A DNA stretch of 64,000 nucleotides from Chlamydomonas sphaeroides (GCA_001662425.1 BDDC01000050.1:1-64000); one strand, 5' to 3'; counted from the first letter of the stretch, positions 1-12,500 are shown. Numbers and translations: made by a program. Notes: generated by a model from the letters alone, not told the origin.

Positions 1-132
1 GGGGGCGGCATGTTTGCATCGGTGTCGGGCGGGGTGTACGGCGGGGGAGGAGGGGGTGGGGGAGGGGGAGGGGGCGTGTGCTACCGCTGCCAGCAGCCCG
101 GGCACTTCGCGCGCGACTGCCCCAACGCCTGA
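1..132 (+). CDS. C-terminal fragment of a CCHC zinc-knuckle protein
   Basis: Frame 1 is open from the window edge to a TGA at 130-132 and encodes the last 43 residues of a protein whose body lies to the left. The tail is a glycine run followed by CYRCQQPGHFARDC and the end PNA. This is a canonical CCHC zinc knuckle (C-X2-C-X4-H-X4-C), which binds single-stranded nucleic acid. A Gly-rich tail closed by one CCHC knuckle is known in plant-type replication protein A large subunits, in topoisomerase III alpha and in Gly-rich RNA-binding proteins; the fragment is too short to choose. The reading frame, motif and stop are seen directly; the identity is open. An exon boundary inside the fragment cannot be excluded. 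Confidence 0.75.
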   Translation, partial: GGGMFASVSGGVYGGGGGGGGGGGGVCYRCQQPGHFARDCPNA

Positions 133-1399
133 CGGCCGCGGTACGGGCGTGTGGCCCTGCCTGGGGCCTCCTGCGGATTTCGAGTTGGCCTCTAGCGGAC
201 CGGCTTATGTAGGAGCGGCGCGGGGGTGTGTTCGGGGTCGGGGCGGGCGGGAGTGGTGCGACTGTGGTTACCGTGGCGTGTGTGCGTGTGCGTTGGCGGC
301 ATGGATGTCCCACGTACTGGGTGTCTGCAGGATGGCGGCGCTGGCACAGCAACACTTGAGGTCAGCGCAGGAGCTGTTTGCCAAAAGGTGAAGGAAGAGA
401 AGGGGTCGGGCGTCGAGGAGGGCCCAGAAGGGCGAGGCGGTCGTGAAGCCGGTGGCGGTGTGTGGCTTGGCGACGCGAAGAGGCGCGAGGATGTACCAGG
501 GGTCAAGACTGGTGAGCGTGCGGCTGGAGGGCTGTGAGCCCGGCTCGCGCAGGCCGGTGTTGCGGCTCGCATGGGGCTCATGCCGTGTGGTGTGCTGGCA
601 ACGTGCACGATTTCGCCTGGACAGGGCTAGGCGAGCCTGCGTGCCATGGCCGGCGTCCGACGACCCCAACAAGGCCATTCAGCGGCCCGCCCGCTCCGAT
701 GATAACGCCTCAGTTGTCGTTATGAGAGTGTTGTCGCTCAGCCAAATGCCTTGACTATTCGTCGCGGCGGTCGGAATCCGCCAGACAGCGGACGCGGTAG
801 CGCTAGACATAGTATAGATAGCCCTTTTCAAACTGAATACATTGAACATAATTTTCGCTGGGGTCAGGGCGAGTAGCTGAAGAGACACCTACCATGGACG
901 TGGGCGCAGGCGCTTGATAGACTCTCCCGCATGTGCAGCCGCAAATAGGCAGACAATCATACACACTGGAGCCATATTCGAAACAAGCTCACCTGGTTCT
1001 TACGACGTGCGGAGTTCAAGCTGCTTCCTGGACACGAGCAGTCAGTAGGGTTCCTTCAGCGGCGACTATCTTTTCCACAACGTAGCCGCGGTCCGCAGAC
1101 TCTGCACGACTGAACGGGTGGTCAATTGCATGGAACGCGTGCCGCGTTTCAGTCACGCCGCGACACCACCGCTGCTAGCGTAACAGAGTCATCTAAACGA
1201 CTCAATAAGCCGAACGGACTAAGGCTCCAGCGAGGAGACCAGGTCAACAACTCACGCCTGCCTAGGACACGCCCGCCCCAGCACGGCAGAGCCGCACCTA
1301 CTCCAGCGGGCGTCACAGGAACTCAACTCAGTAAAGGCAACAGCATGTGGCTAGTTGCGCTCACCAGGCAACGGTAGCGGCGAGCCGACGACGCCAGTC
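133..1399. other. Spacer: 3' UTR of the zinc-knuckle gene and upstream region of gene A
   Basis: No open frame here has convincing coding character. The left part is probably the 3' UTR of the zinc-knuckle gene. From about 760 to 1200 the sequence becomes clearly less GC-rich than its surroundings, as expected for a promoter or 5' UTR of gene A. An open frame from 1126 runs into the start of gene A in another phase and may be 5' UTR. I saw no TGTAA (the volvocine poly(A) signal) downstream of the zinc-knuckle stop. Confidence 0.5.
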
Positions 1400-4300
1400 A
1401 TGCCCCCGCCAACCGATGCTGCGGCCGGCGTCACCCCGGGCAAGCGGGTCACGCCGGCGCCGCCCGCCGATGCCCACCCCAACCCGCCCGTGCGCTGCTA
1501 CGAGTGCGGCGTGGTAAAATCCATCCGCTGGTGTGGCCACAAGGACCGGCCGGGCGAGGTGACGTGCAAGGCGTGCTACACGCGCCGGCTCAACAAGGGC
1601 TTTTACCAGGCTCCGCCTTCGGCCTCGGCCCCGCCCGGCACTGACGACATCCGCTGTGGCGCCTGCGGCTGCAAATACGTGCACCGCACCGGCAAGACCG
1701 TCGCGCCGACGGGCTTCTTCTCGCACCCCGACCGCGCCTGGACCTGCGACGGCTGCTGCAAGCGCAACCGCTCCACACACGGCTTCTACGGCCCGCCGGG
1801 GACACGCAGCCTGGAGCAGGCGGGCGGCCGCTGCTGCTCCGAGTGCAGCGCCGCTGCCAGCCCGCAGTGGCGCCGCCATCCCACGGACCTGGGGTCGTAC
1901 CTGTGCAGCACTTGCACCGGCAGGTGGCGCGCCGCGGCTGCGGGCCGCGGCTCGTACCGCTTGGAGCCGGTGGAGGCCAGCGGCGCCGCCGCCGGCTTGT
2001 ACCGGCCGTCGGCCCAGGCGCTGTCCGACTCCGGCGCTGCTCCAGCCGCCGCGGACAGTGCTTCCGACGCCGCTGCGCGCCCGGAGCTGCCGGCCGGCCC
2101 GGCAAGCGCCATGCGGCTCTGCTGCGGCCACGGCGCTGCTGCCCCTGGCGACGGCGACGCAGCGGGCGACTCCGCCGCCGACGGGCCCAGTGAGGAGGCC
2201 GCGCCGCCGCCAGCCGCCGCCGCCGAGCAGCAGCATGTCCAGCGATGCTGCGAGTGCAGCTCGGCCGCAAAGACACGGCGATGGTACCCACACGTCACGC
2301 GGCCGGACGAGGCGGTGTGCGAGCGCTGCGAGCGCCGCCGCCGGCTCAGCGGCTACTACAGTGGCGCTCCGCCAGCGCCGGTGCCGCCGCCTGGCGCCGC
2401 GGCCCTGCGCTGCGGCGCCTGCGCCTGCCCCTACGTGCACCGCAGCCGGGCCCCCGGCTTCTTCGCGCAGCCGGACCGGGCCTGGACCTGCCACGGCTGC
2501 TGCAAACGCAACTACCACGCCGTCGGCTTCTACGGCCCGCCGGGGACACGCAGCCTGGCGGAGGCGGGCGGCAGGGCGTGCGGCACCTGCGGCACGGCCA
2601 AGACGAGCCAGTGGGGTCGGCACCCCACGGAGCTGGGGGTGTACCTCTGCGCCGCCTGCAGCGACCGCCGCAGCCGGCCCACTCGCCGACGACGGCAGCG
2701 GGTGCCGGACGGCGACGACGGCGCCCCGGGCGCTGACGATGAGGATGGCCCGCAGCGGCGGCAACGCCGGCGCCGGGTGGACAGGAGCGGCTGCGTAGAA
2801 GAGCCCGAGGTTCCGGGCAATGCAAGCGGCGGAGCGCTGCGGGGCAAGGTCCTTCGGGGCAAGGTCCTGCGGGGCAAGGTTCTGGCGCGGCCTGACGGCG
2901 CCGCTGGGCTGAGTCAGCCGTCGGTGCCGAGGGGCAAGCGCCTCCGGCTTGGGGGTACTGCCAGCGGCGCTGATGACGCAGACGACATCGGTGGCGGCGC
3001 AGGCAGCAGTGTTGCGGAAGACAGGCATAGGCGCCGGCGCCGGCGGTGCGACGGCGGCGGCACGGGGCCGGCGGAGGCAGCGGAGGCAGCGGAGGCAGCG
3101 GAGGCAGCGGAGGGCGCCGCCACCGCCGCCGCGTCAGGCGGGGTCGTCGCTGCTGACCTGGTGTACAACGACGAGCTCGAGGTGGCCCTGGATTCGGATC
3201 TGCTGCAGGGCCTGAGTTCCGACGACCTCGATCTGGACCTGGGTTCGGATCTGGAGCTGGGCTCGGATCTGGAGCTGGGCTCAGATCTGGACCTGGGATC
3301 GGACTGGGATCTGGACCTAGACCTGGTCGGCGGCCCACTTGGCTTAACGGACGAGGGCTCTTCTGGCAGCGCCGGCGGGCAGCAGGTGCCATCGGCGGCG
3401 CACCCCTTGGCTGCTAGCGGCGCCATCGACATGCCTGCACCGGCAGCGGTCGGCAACGGCGTCGGCGCCGCTGGGGCGAGCGCCTCAACGCTCCAGCACT
3501 GGCCGGAGAGGCCGGCAGCGGAGCCGGCAGCCCAGCCAGTGGCTGCAGCGGCCGTGACGCGTGCGGGGCCCGAGCCGCAACGGACCATCGAGCCCGGGGC
3601 CGCGACCGCGGGAGCACCGAGCCCGGAGCGGCGGGCTGCGCTTGGAGAGGAGCCTGAGGCCACGGAGCCCGGGGCGCCGCCAGCCCCTGTCGTGGCGCCT
3701 GTCGCTCTCGAGGTAGGAGTTCGGGGCCAGCGTCTCGCGGCCGGCCGGGGGTGCGGGGCCGCGACGGGTGGCCGTGAGCAGTCGTTTCTCGGGCGCTGGC
3801 CGTGGGCGCTGCTTGCAAAAGCTGCGCCGCTGCTGACTGCTACATACCGCTCCTCACACGCACACGCGCGCAGGTGACGCAACCGCCAACGGAGCCCCCC
3901 AGCTCGTCTGCAACGACGGCGACGCCCGAGTCCGCTCCGGGCCCCATGGGCACGAGTTCCGAGGGCCCGGCACCGGCGGCCCCCCTGCCGACCGTACTCG
4001 GCCCGTCGTCTGTGACGAGGGAGCACGGTCCTGAGGAGCCCCAGGTGGGATGGGCGCAGGCCGGTTGGGGTCACGCTGTGCGGTGCGACCCCCTGTGTGG
4101 GTCTCCTGTCCTGCGATGTGGCGATATGTGTGACGCACCCGCGCCGCTGCCGTCCCATCCCTTGCTGCGACGATGATGGCGTAGCTGTGCGAAACCCTGA
4201 GCGACGTGGACCCACCCATGATGTGCTGTGCACGCTCCCCTGCTGCCACAGGCATACGCGGCCAGCCCGCCGGCGCCGCCCGCAGACACCGACGCCGAGC

Positions 4301-5421
4301 CGCAGGCGCTGCGAGGCCCAAGTGCGGAGCCGGAGGCGGGGTCCGGGCTGTGGCCGGGAGCCACTGCTGTGGCCGACCGGCTGATGGAGCAGGGGGCTGT
4401 CGTGGTGCCGCTGTTGGGCCTCCGCAAGCCCGGGCCCATGCCGGAGCCCAACCCCACCGCTGAGGTCGATGCGGCCGGCCAGTGCCCAGCGGCGGCGCCG
4501 GCGCCGGCGGTGGAGCGGAGCCCTGCACCGGCGCCGCCCTCGCCGGCCGCCGCTGCTGGCGGCCAGGCGCCTGCAGCTGCTGGCACCGCCGTCGGCCTCA
4601 CCGGACCTCAGCCAGGGACCGCAGCGGAGCCGCTGCGTACACCTCCCGCGCCACAGCAGCAGCAGCCGCACCGCTATGCCCTGGTGCGGGGCCCGGAGGC
4701 CTGCGGCAGTGGAGACGACCCGCCGTCCGGACCGGCCTGCGCTGCTGCATGGCAGGGCGGCGGCGTGGGGCCGTCAGCGACGGAGCCGCAGCCCAGGCCA
4801 GCGGGGCGGCAGAGCTCATACAGCGGCGGGGAGGCAGCTGCGCCGCCGCAGCCGCAGCCAGCTGGGGCGCTACGGGCGGCGGAGCTGCTTGGCGGGCAGC
4901 CTAGAGCTGCGCCGGCGAGGGAGGCCGCTCTGGAGCTGTCAGCGGCAGAGGCCATCCCGGCCAAGGCGGCGACCGCCGCTGCGGGGCCGCCTGGCCCGTC
5001 GGCGGCGTCTGAGGAGGCGCCTGAGGCGGCGGCGGCGGCTCCTTGCGCGGGGGGCCCGCATCAACGCCGCGCACAGCGCGCCACGGGGCGGGCACCAGGC
5101 CGGCTGATGCGGGTCGTCCGCTTGCCGTGGCCGCAGCCCCCGGCGCCCACGGCGGCTCCAGGGACTGTGCCCGCGGCAGGCCCGGCTCCGGAAGGCGCGC
5201 AGCGCCAGCCACCACGTGCGCAGGAGGGCGAGCGCGCTGCCCCCCAGACGCTCTCCCAGCAACGCAACAGCCCGGGCCGGGAGGGGATGGGAGGCGCTGG
5301 CTGCCTGCTGCGGCGCGTGGTGCCTGTCCTACCGGCGGAGGCGACAGGAGCAGACGCGGCCGCCTGCGCCGGAGGGCAGGCCGTGGCCCGCCCCGCCGCC
5401 AGTAGAGGCAGCTGCGTGTAG
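1400..5421 (+). CDS. Gene A: two-module GATA-like zinc-finger protein with acidic repeat
   Basis: Proposed exons are 1400-3712, 3874-4044 and 4252-5421, all in phase 0, giving about 1217 residues. ATG 1400 is the first ATG in the frame; the frame is open upstream to 1355. Module 1 covers residues 33-172: finger 1 (C33, C36, C56, C59), finger 2 (C86, C89, C116, C119), the linker HGFYGPPGTRSL, and finger 3 (C146, C149, C169, C172). A second complete module lies at about 284-424. Then come a basic RRQRRRR stretch, three copies of LRGKV, an AEA repeat, and an acidic tract of repeated SDLELG-type units at about 599-644. The last two exons are low-complexity Ala/Pro/Gln. Unlike genes B-E it has no recognisable shared C-terminal region. 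Likely a nuclear DNA-binding regulator; this is inferred from the fingers only. A TGTAA at 5929-5933 is a possible poly(A) signal. Confidence 0.78.
2841..2886 (+). repeat. Three 15-nt tandem units in gene A
   Basis: Three nearly identical in-frame 15-nt units encode three successive LRGKV blocks between the second finger module and the acidic tract of gene A. The unit number probably varies between strains, because such in-frame repeats slip. Confidence 0.8.
3073..3111 (+). repeat. 9-nt tandem repeat (AEA units) in gene A
   Basis: Consecutive GAGGCAGCG-type units encode alternating Glu and Ala-Ala in gene A. It is a short in-frame coding minisatellite. Confidence 0.75.
3195..3330 (+). repeat. 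Acidic Asp/Leu repeat tract in gene A
   Basis: Imperfect 18-nt units encode repeated GSDLELG/GSDLDLG blocks. The alternation of acidic and bulky hydrophobic residues resembles acidic transcription-activation regions. Shorter versions with DLDL/DLGWAS occur at the equivalent place in genes C and D. Confidence 0.75.
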
Positions 5422-6537
5422 TATGACACGCACGGGGAGAGGGGCCTACGCCGCCCCAGTCTGCCGGCAGCGTTGTATGTTGATGCATGCGATAGACGCG
5501 ACCGTAACTGCGGCCGTCGCGTGAGTGGGTAGGTGGTGTAGGTGCTGGCGATCTGAGGAAGAGGGTTGGGGCAGGCCTGGATGGTGGCCGTGTGGCCTAG
5601 CGAGGTAGGCACGTCCGCGGCGCTGCGGTCCATGCGGCCATGCCCTTGGAGCAGCCTGCCATGTGGCGTGCCAAGGGGCCGGCGCGGCGGCGCTGCCGCA
5701 GCAGCTCGCGCTGGCCGCAGGAGTCGATGGTTCCGCTGGAGTGGGTGTGATTGGGTGCGGATCAAGAGATGAGTGTGGGCTGTGTATTCATTAAGCGCGT
5801 GTGGAGGAGAGAACAAAACCTCCTGGCAGTGTACGTACGTGGTGGCCCTATATGTACCCTACACTGCTTCTGCCCCACGCACGGGCCATGTGTCGGCGTG
5901 CGTGTGCAGTGGCCCGCGGCGCCGTCGGTGTAACCCTGGCGCGGCGATGCAGCGCCGCCAGCTATGGCCAGAGCGAGGCCATGCATGTGTGTGGCCCCTG
6001 CAGCCACGCGGCTGGTTGCGGGGCTAGATAGACAGGCGCCAGCGCTAGCGGCAGCCGGGCGCCTGCTGGAGAGCTGCGCTGCGGCGAGCGTGTGACTGTG
6101 TTTGTGTTTGCAACATGCGTGCCGCCGCCCGGCTCGTGCCACACACGCCGCCAACCGCACCGTGCCGGACGGTGCATGAGTGACAGCATGAAGCCGCGCC
6201 CTTTGCGCTTCAGCAAGGCCACGCGTAGATGCACTCGCTGAAAATCCCAGCTCGCAGCGGCCATGCCAGAAGCGCAGCGGCTCTCGTGTCTCATACGCCG
6301 TGACCGCGTAACGTGGTGACGGCAGCATGTCCGCCCCACACAGGGAGCCCCGCAGCCGCGACGGCAGCCCAGAGCAACAGGGGGCCGGGTCAGCACGCAC
6401 CTCGGTGATTCGCCCGCAAGCGCCGCGTCAAGCCAGCTGGTTAACGCCGCGGCAACATGACGCCACATGCTGAGACAGCAGGAGCCCCAGACAACAACCA
6501 GACGACAACCTCTGTGACCATGACCTGGGCTTCTATC
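5422..6537. other. Spacer between the convergent genes A and B
   Basis: Both flanking genes end here, so the stretch should hold two facing 3' UTRs. TGTAA at 5929-5933 on the plus strand suits the 3' end of gene A, 508 nt past its stop. I see no coding sequence and none of the small conserved exons that end genes B-E. Confidence 0.45.
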
Positions 6538-9500
6538 TCAGCCCACGACCACCACCGGTGGCAGCAGCGGGGCGTCCTGCTCCACCACCACCGCCCCAGC
6601 GGCCATGCCCACACCGTTACCGCCCGGCATCAACGTCAGGCGGTACTGGCGCCGGCCCACCCCCGGCGCCACCGCCACGACACCCCGCTCGGGCGACGGC
6701 ACCCACAGCAGCAGCGGCCCAGGCCAGCTGCCAGCGTCCTCGGCGCCGCCGCCGACCAGCTGCCCCTGCGGCACCGCTGCCACCCGCAGCGCCAGCCGCA
6801 GGCCCTCGGCCGCCGCCTCCGCCACTGCCGCCCGCCAAGGGGCCTGCCCCCCACCGCCGCCGCCGCCAGCCCCCACCAACGCAAGGTCGACGGCGGCCAT
6901 GGCCCCTGCGCCGCCGGGCCCAGCCACAAGCCCCACCGCGGCCTGCCGCAGCGCCAGCTCCAGACTGCCCGCCAGGGCCTGTGCCGTGGCGCCGAACCGA
7001 GCCACGCCAGCGGGCGTCACGCCTTGGCCCCTCGCCGCCGCTGCCGCGGCAGCCGCCGCTGTTGTCAGCCCGCCAGCCGCCATGGTTCCCGGCAACCCGG
7101 CCTCGAGCCAGGCGTCCGCCGCGGCCGCCAGGCCCTGGCTGGTGACCGCCCGGGCGCTGAGCCAGACAGCCTGCCAGGGGTGGGGACAAAGGGATGAGCC
7201 GGGGGCAGGAGTTTTGCGTGGGGTATGCTCTATCGTAGCCTGCATGTTGCGCCGTCAGCGACTGACGTGACATCCCATCCCACGGCCCTCACCTGCTGCT
7301 GCGGCCCCAGCCCCGGCGGGGGCCCCTCGCGGTCGAGCCCCGTGGCGGCGGTGGCGGCCGGGCCCAGAAGCAGCGCCAGCGGGCAGCGCCACACGTGGGC
7401 CTGGATGGAGAGGGCAGAGAAAGGCACAAGAGGGGTCAGTGGTCCCGTGGGGCCGGTGGGTTGTGTCTATCTGGAAGGCTACTAGAGAGGCCGCCGATCG
7501 CCCTATGCCCCAGCCTACGTCGAGCCAGCAGAGGCAGGTGTCGATGAGTATCAGGGCCTGTGGCTTGTGGCGAGGGAGGACCGGTGGGCAGGTCGGCGTC
7601 AGGGTTGCGAAAGGTGCAGGGGCACGCAAGGTCACGATGATGACGCATACGTCATCAGCCCACCGCCTGTGCCCACAGCCCACAGCGCATGACACCGGGC
7701 GACATCATCACAGCCGCAGCTCACCGCCGGCTGCTGCCAGGCAGGCCCAAGCGAGCCGCTGCCGCCGTCGACGGCCGCTGCCGTTGCCGCCGACAGGGCC
7801 TACCGGGGCGGGTGTGGAGGCAACCGCGAAGGGTGGGCACAGTTGCGAGTGGCAGCCCGGGTGTTACCCGAGCACAAGCGGGCCGGCGGCGGCGCACGGC
7901 ATCAGCGCACACAGAGGCACGCGCATGGCCCGGCTCCTCACCTTGGCCGCGGCCGCCACCCTGACTTGCAGCGCCCGCACCCAGCCCTCGATGTCGGCTA
8001 ACGACACGGGTGCAGCGGTGGCGCGAGGCACCACAGTCGCTGCGGTGGCGCGCGAGGCACCTGCACTCTCCACCTCCTCTGCCGCCATCGCCGTTGGGTC
8101 CGGACCTAACGCCTGGGCCGCGGCTGCCCGGGGCTGCGGCGGCATCAAGGCGCCGGCCCTCTCCTCCTCCTCCACCACCACTGCCATTGCGCCCGGGTCT
8201 GGCGCCGGGGCCGCCGGGGGCTGCGGCGCGTAGGGGAGGGGCCCTGTCGCCAGGAGGACCGGCTGGAGGTGGGGCTCGGGGCCAGGCTGGGCTGACAGCA
8301 GCCGCCGGAGCGCTGCCGCGGCGGTATCGCGCCCGGCGCTTCCCCCTGGCGCGCTGCCACCGTTGGCCAAGCCCAACGAGCCCGAGGAGCGCGATTGTGC
8401 CGCAGCAACAGGCTGCGCCAACAGTTGCGCAGGGCTGGGTGGCAGCTCCGACTTCTGCGGCGCGCGGGTGGGGAGGGCAGTGGCAATTGATGAGGCTAGA
8501 ACCAGCTACCGGCACGCGCCGGCCGCGTCGACACCGCCGCTACTGCTGGACGGTCAAGTGCGTGATGTGCTGACAGATCGGCCGCCACACACACACACAC
8601 GAGGCTGGCTGTGGACCGGCTTTCGGTTGAGCAAGGGGGGACTGCGGCCCCTCATGACGCCCTTCCGCAGTCCCGTAAGGGATGTGGCAGAGGCGGCATC
8701 GGTTGATGTGCGGGCATGCGTGCGGGCATGCGCACGGGCTGACGGCACCCACACACGCAGCCATGTGCCTACGACGTGTTCCCCATCTCTGAACATGCAG
8801 CCTCGCTTCCCCCTGGCCCACCTGGCTGGCGGAGGCCGCGGCAGGCGCCGCGGCGTGCTGCTGAGGATGGTGCTGCCCACAGCTCTCCGCTGCCGGGCGC
8901 GGCGCCGGCGCCGCGCCAGGGGCTCCTTTCTCCTGCACCTGCTGGGCCTCGTCGCCAGAGCCAGAACCTACCTCGATGGCCTCTCCACACACCGCCTCCG
9001 GCCGCTCCTCATCTCGCTGCTCACGGGCGGGCCCTGCACCAGCAGACATGCCCTGGTCGCGCTGCAGCGTGGTGCCTCGCCGAACAGCTGGCCCCGACTC
9101 GGGCACTGGCTCCAGCAGCAACTGCAGCTCCGGCGGGCTGCCTGGAGCCCGCCGCCCTCCGCTGGCCGCTGCAGGGCTGCTGCGGCTGCCGGGCACAGCT
9201 GCAGGCGCCGGCCCTGGCGCAGGGCTGGGCACCGCCGCTGGCAGGGGCGCCTGGACGCAGCCCGCCGGGGCCGTGCAGCCACCAGCAGCCGCCTGCGGGG
9301 GCGGGGCAGAGCGGGGCGTTGGGTGTGCTACAAGACCTGAAACACGGCTCAGCGGGCCATCCCGAGCGTGGCCACCCCTGGCGACCTTCGGGCTACACAA
9401 CCCACGCATACCGCAGCAGGTCCCAGCCCCTCCTGGGGCCTACCTGCTGGCCACCGGACGGTGACCACCCTGGTGGGCCCTCGCCCGCTGCTGCCTGAGC

Positions 9501-12500
9501 CGCAGGTACGCGCTGGCCTGCTCCGGGGCGCCCCGCCGCCGCCGGTGTGTCGGCGGCGACGAGCATATGGGGCGCGGGACGGTGACCCGGCAACTGTGCC
9601 TCCGCGTCCTGAGGGCCCCGCTTGGCCCCAGCGACCGGGGCCGCCGCTACTGCAGCGCCGGCTGCTGCCGCCGCAGCGACTGGGCCCGCCCCCTCCTCGA
9701 TGGCGCCGCTCCTGGCCCCGCCCCCGCCCACGCCGCTGTGCACGCGCTGCCGAAACAGTGGCCGCTGGGCAAGCGGCGGAGCGGACGGCGTCACCGGGGC
9801 CGCAGCACCAGGCGCGGCAGCTGCAGCACCGGCAGCTCCGACCACGCCACCGGCGGCTGGTGCTGCTCCCTCCGGCCCGCCTTGCTCACATCCCACTCCG
9901 CCGCTCATCAGCCCAGCTTGCGGGCTGTGCAGCCGCAGCTGCCCGGCGCCTGCTGGGCCCGGCTGCTGCGGGACGGCGGCTGAAGGCCTTTGTCCTGACG
10001 GCGGCACTGCCTCCTGAACGGGGCCGGCTGTGGTCCCGCCAGCAGGGCCGCTGCCTTTGGGCGCCGCGCCTGCCGTCAGTGGAGGCTCGGCGTTGACGCC
10101 GACTTGGTCACGCATGTAGCTGCGAGGTGGGGCCCTGATGTAGCAGGCCGCGCACAGGTACGCCCCCAGCTGCGTGGGGCGGCGGCGCCATTGACTTGTG
10201 CTGCTGGCGCCGCAGTCGACACACGCCCTGCCGCCCGCCTCCTCCAGGCTGCGTGTCCCCGGCGGGCCGTAGAAGCCGTGGCGGGACTGATTTCCGCAGC
10301 AGCAGAGGTGGCAGGTCCAGGCGCGGTCGGGGTGCGCGAAGAAGCCGTTGCGGCCGGATGCAGGGCCGGTGCGGTGCACGTAGGGGCAGGCGCAGGAGCC
10401 GCAGCGGATGCCCTCGGCGCCCGGTGGCAGCGGAGCCGGCGGCGGCCGGGCGTAGGAGCCGCTATGCCGCCGGCGTGCGTCACAGGCCGCACACGTCACC
10501 TGGCCAGGCCGTTCTGGATGCCGACGCCACTCGGACGTTTTGACGGCACCGCACTCGAAGCAGCGTTGAGGGGCCTGCGCAGCCGACCCAGCCGCAGCAC
10601 CGCCGCCAGCGAGCCCGGCGGCGTCGACAGCTTGCGCCGCACCGGCCGTGTCTCCAGCTGCTGCCGCTGTCCCCGTGACGCCGCCTTGGTCCCCTGTCCG
10701 CTGCCGCCAACCAATGTTGTCCTTGCCGCCACCGAGGGCCCCCTTGCCAACCACGGCCGGCGACGGCTCCCCGCCAGCTCCGGCACCGCCGCCGCCTGCG
10801 TCGTTGTCCGCCGCGGCCGTGCCGTCAGACGCTAGAAGTCTTGGCCTCTGGGTGGCCGGCAGCGCGTCGGGCGTCAGCGGAGCCGCAGCGACAGAGGACG
10901 CGGGCATTCCGAAGGCAGATGAGCCACCCGCAAGGCTGGGGCCTAGCGCCGCTGGCCCAAGCGCCCCCTGCTGGAGCTGGCCTGGGTCCGGGCCCTGCTG
11001 CGGCGGGCCCGCGGCGGCGGCCTGCCCCGCCTGCGCCCTAGCCTGCTCGCTGGTCGCTGTCGCCACCGTGACGCCCTCCGCTGGCAACGCTCCCGCGGCC
11101 GGCGGCCCCGCTGATTGACAGGCCTGCCTGCGGTGACAACCACTGCAGGCGCTGCAAAGGTAAGCTCCGAGTTGCGTGGGGTGGCGCTTCCAGCCGCTGG
11201 TCTTGGCCCTGCCGCAGTCGGCACACGCCCGGCCGCCCGCCTCCGCCAGGCTGCGTGTCCCCGGCGGGCCGTAGAAGCTGTGGGTTACGCGGTTGCGGCT
11301 GCAGCAGTGGTGGCAGGTCCAGGACCGGTCCGGGTGCGCGAAGAAGCCGTTGTTGCTGGATGCCTGGCTGGTGCGGTGCACGTAGCGAGCGCTGCAGGCG
11401 CCGCAGCTGACAGCCTCGGCGCCCAGCGGGACCTCCGCGCCCGGCAGGACCTCGGCGCCCGGCGGCGCCGCATAGGCGCCCCTCCGCCGCCGCCGGTCGT
11501 GGCAGGCTATGCAAGTCACCTCGCCCCGCCGTGTGGCATGCAAGCACCACCTTGGCGAGCTGCTTGCGCCGCACTCGCAGCAGCGACGGCCCCATGCCGC
11601 AGTGGCGGCCTCCGTAGCCGCACCGCTAGCAGGGCCGGGCTCCGCGGCTGGGACGCGCTTCGCCCGGGTTCCTGCGGCAACACCGCCGCTGTCGTCGTCG
11701 CCGTCGCTGCTGTCGATGTCGCTGCGTCCGGCGCTGCTCAGCTCCGAAGAGTCCGAACCCAGGCCCCCCATGTCGCCTGCAGCGGAGCCTGCGCCAGCGG
11801 CCGCCGCCACTGCTGCGCCCCTCACGATACGACCCGTCGCGCCCTCGGCGAACGCTATCATGGGCACGGCGTCCTCACCGCCATCGGCCGCGGCCCGGCG
11901 CAGCAGCGCGCTGGACTGGACGTCAGTGCCCACAGCCCCCTGGCCGGCATCGCTGCCGCGGCCCTCCGCCTCCCGCTGGCGCTGCGTCTTGCCGGCCCTG
12001 ATGGCGCAGCTCTTGCACACGTACGCCCCTAGCTGCGTGGGGCTGCGGCGCCATTGACTCGTGCTGTCTGTGCCGCAGTCGGCACACGCCCGGCCGCCCG
12101 CCTCCTCCAGGCTGCGAGTCCCCGGCGGGCCGTAGAAGCCGTGGCTGGACTGATTTCCGCAGCAGCAGCCGTGGCAGGTCCAGGCGCGGTCGGGGTGGGT
12201 GAAGAACCCGTTGGGACCGGGCGTCCCGCGGCGGGCGTAGGCGCAGGCGCAGGAGCCGCAGCGGACGGCTGCAGCGGACGCCGGCGGCGCAGACGCGGCC
12301 CGCCCTCCGCAAAATCCCGTTCGCCGGAACCGCTCGTTACAACGTTCACATGTCTCCTCCCCAGGCCGCGTCGCGTGCGGCACCCACCGCCGCGCCACCG
12401 AGGATCCGCACTCGCAGCAGCGCCGGCTCCCCGCCGCCGCCTCATTGGCAGCGCCGCTAGACGGGCACGGCGGCGCGGCTCGGACTCGCTTGGCAGGACG

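Noticed and set aside
1361..3028. Long minus-strand open frame antisense to gene A
   Set aside because: It is a shadow frame caused by high GC: Arg/Ala/Gly-rich, with no start context or motif, and it lies exactly opposite the finger modules of gene A.
2914..4671. 585-codon minus-strand open frame overlapping gene A
   Set aside because: Low-complexity reverse complement of gene A exons and introns. It crosses both gene A introns without interruption and has no recognisable motif.
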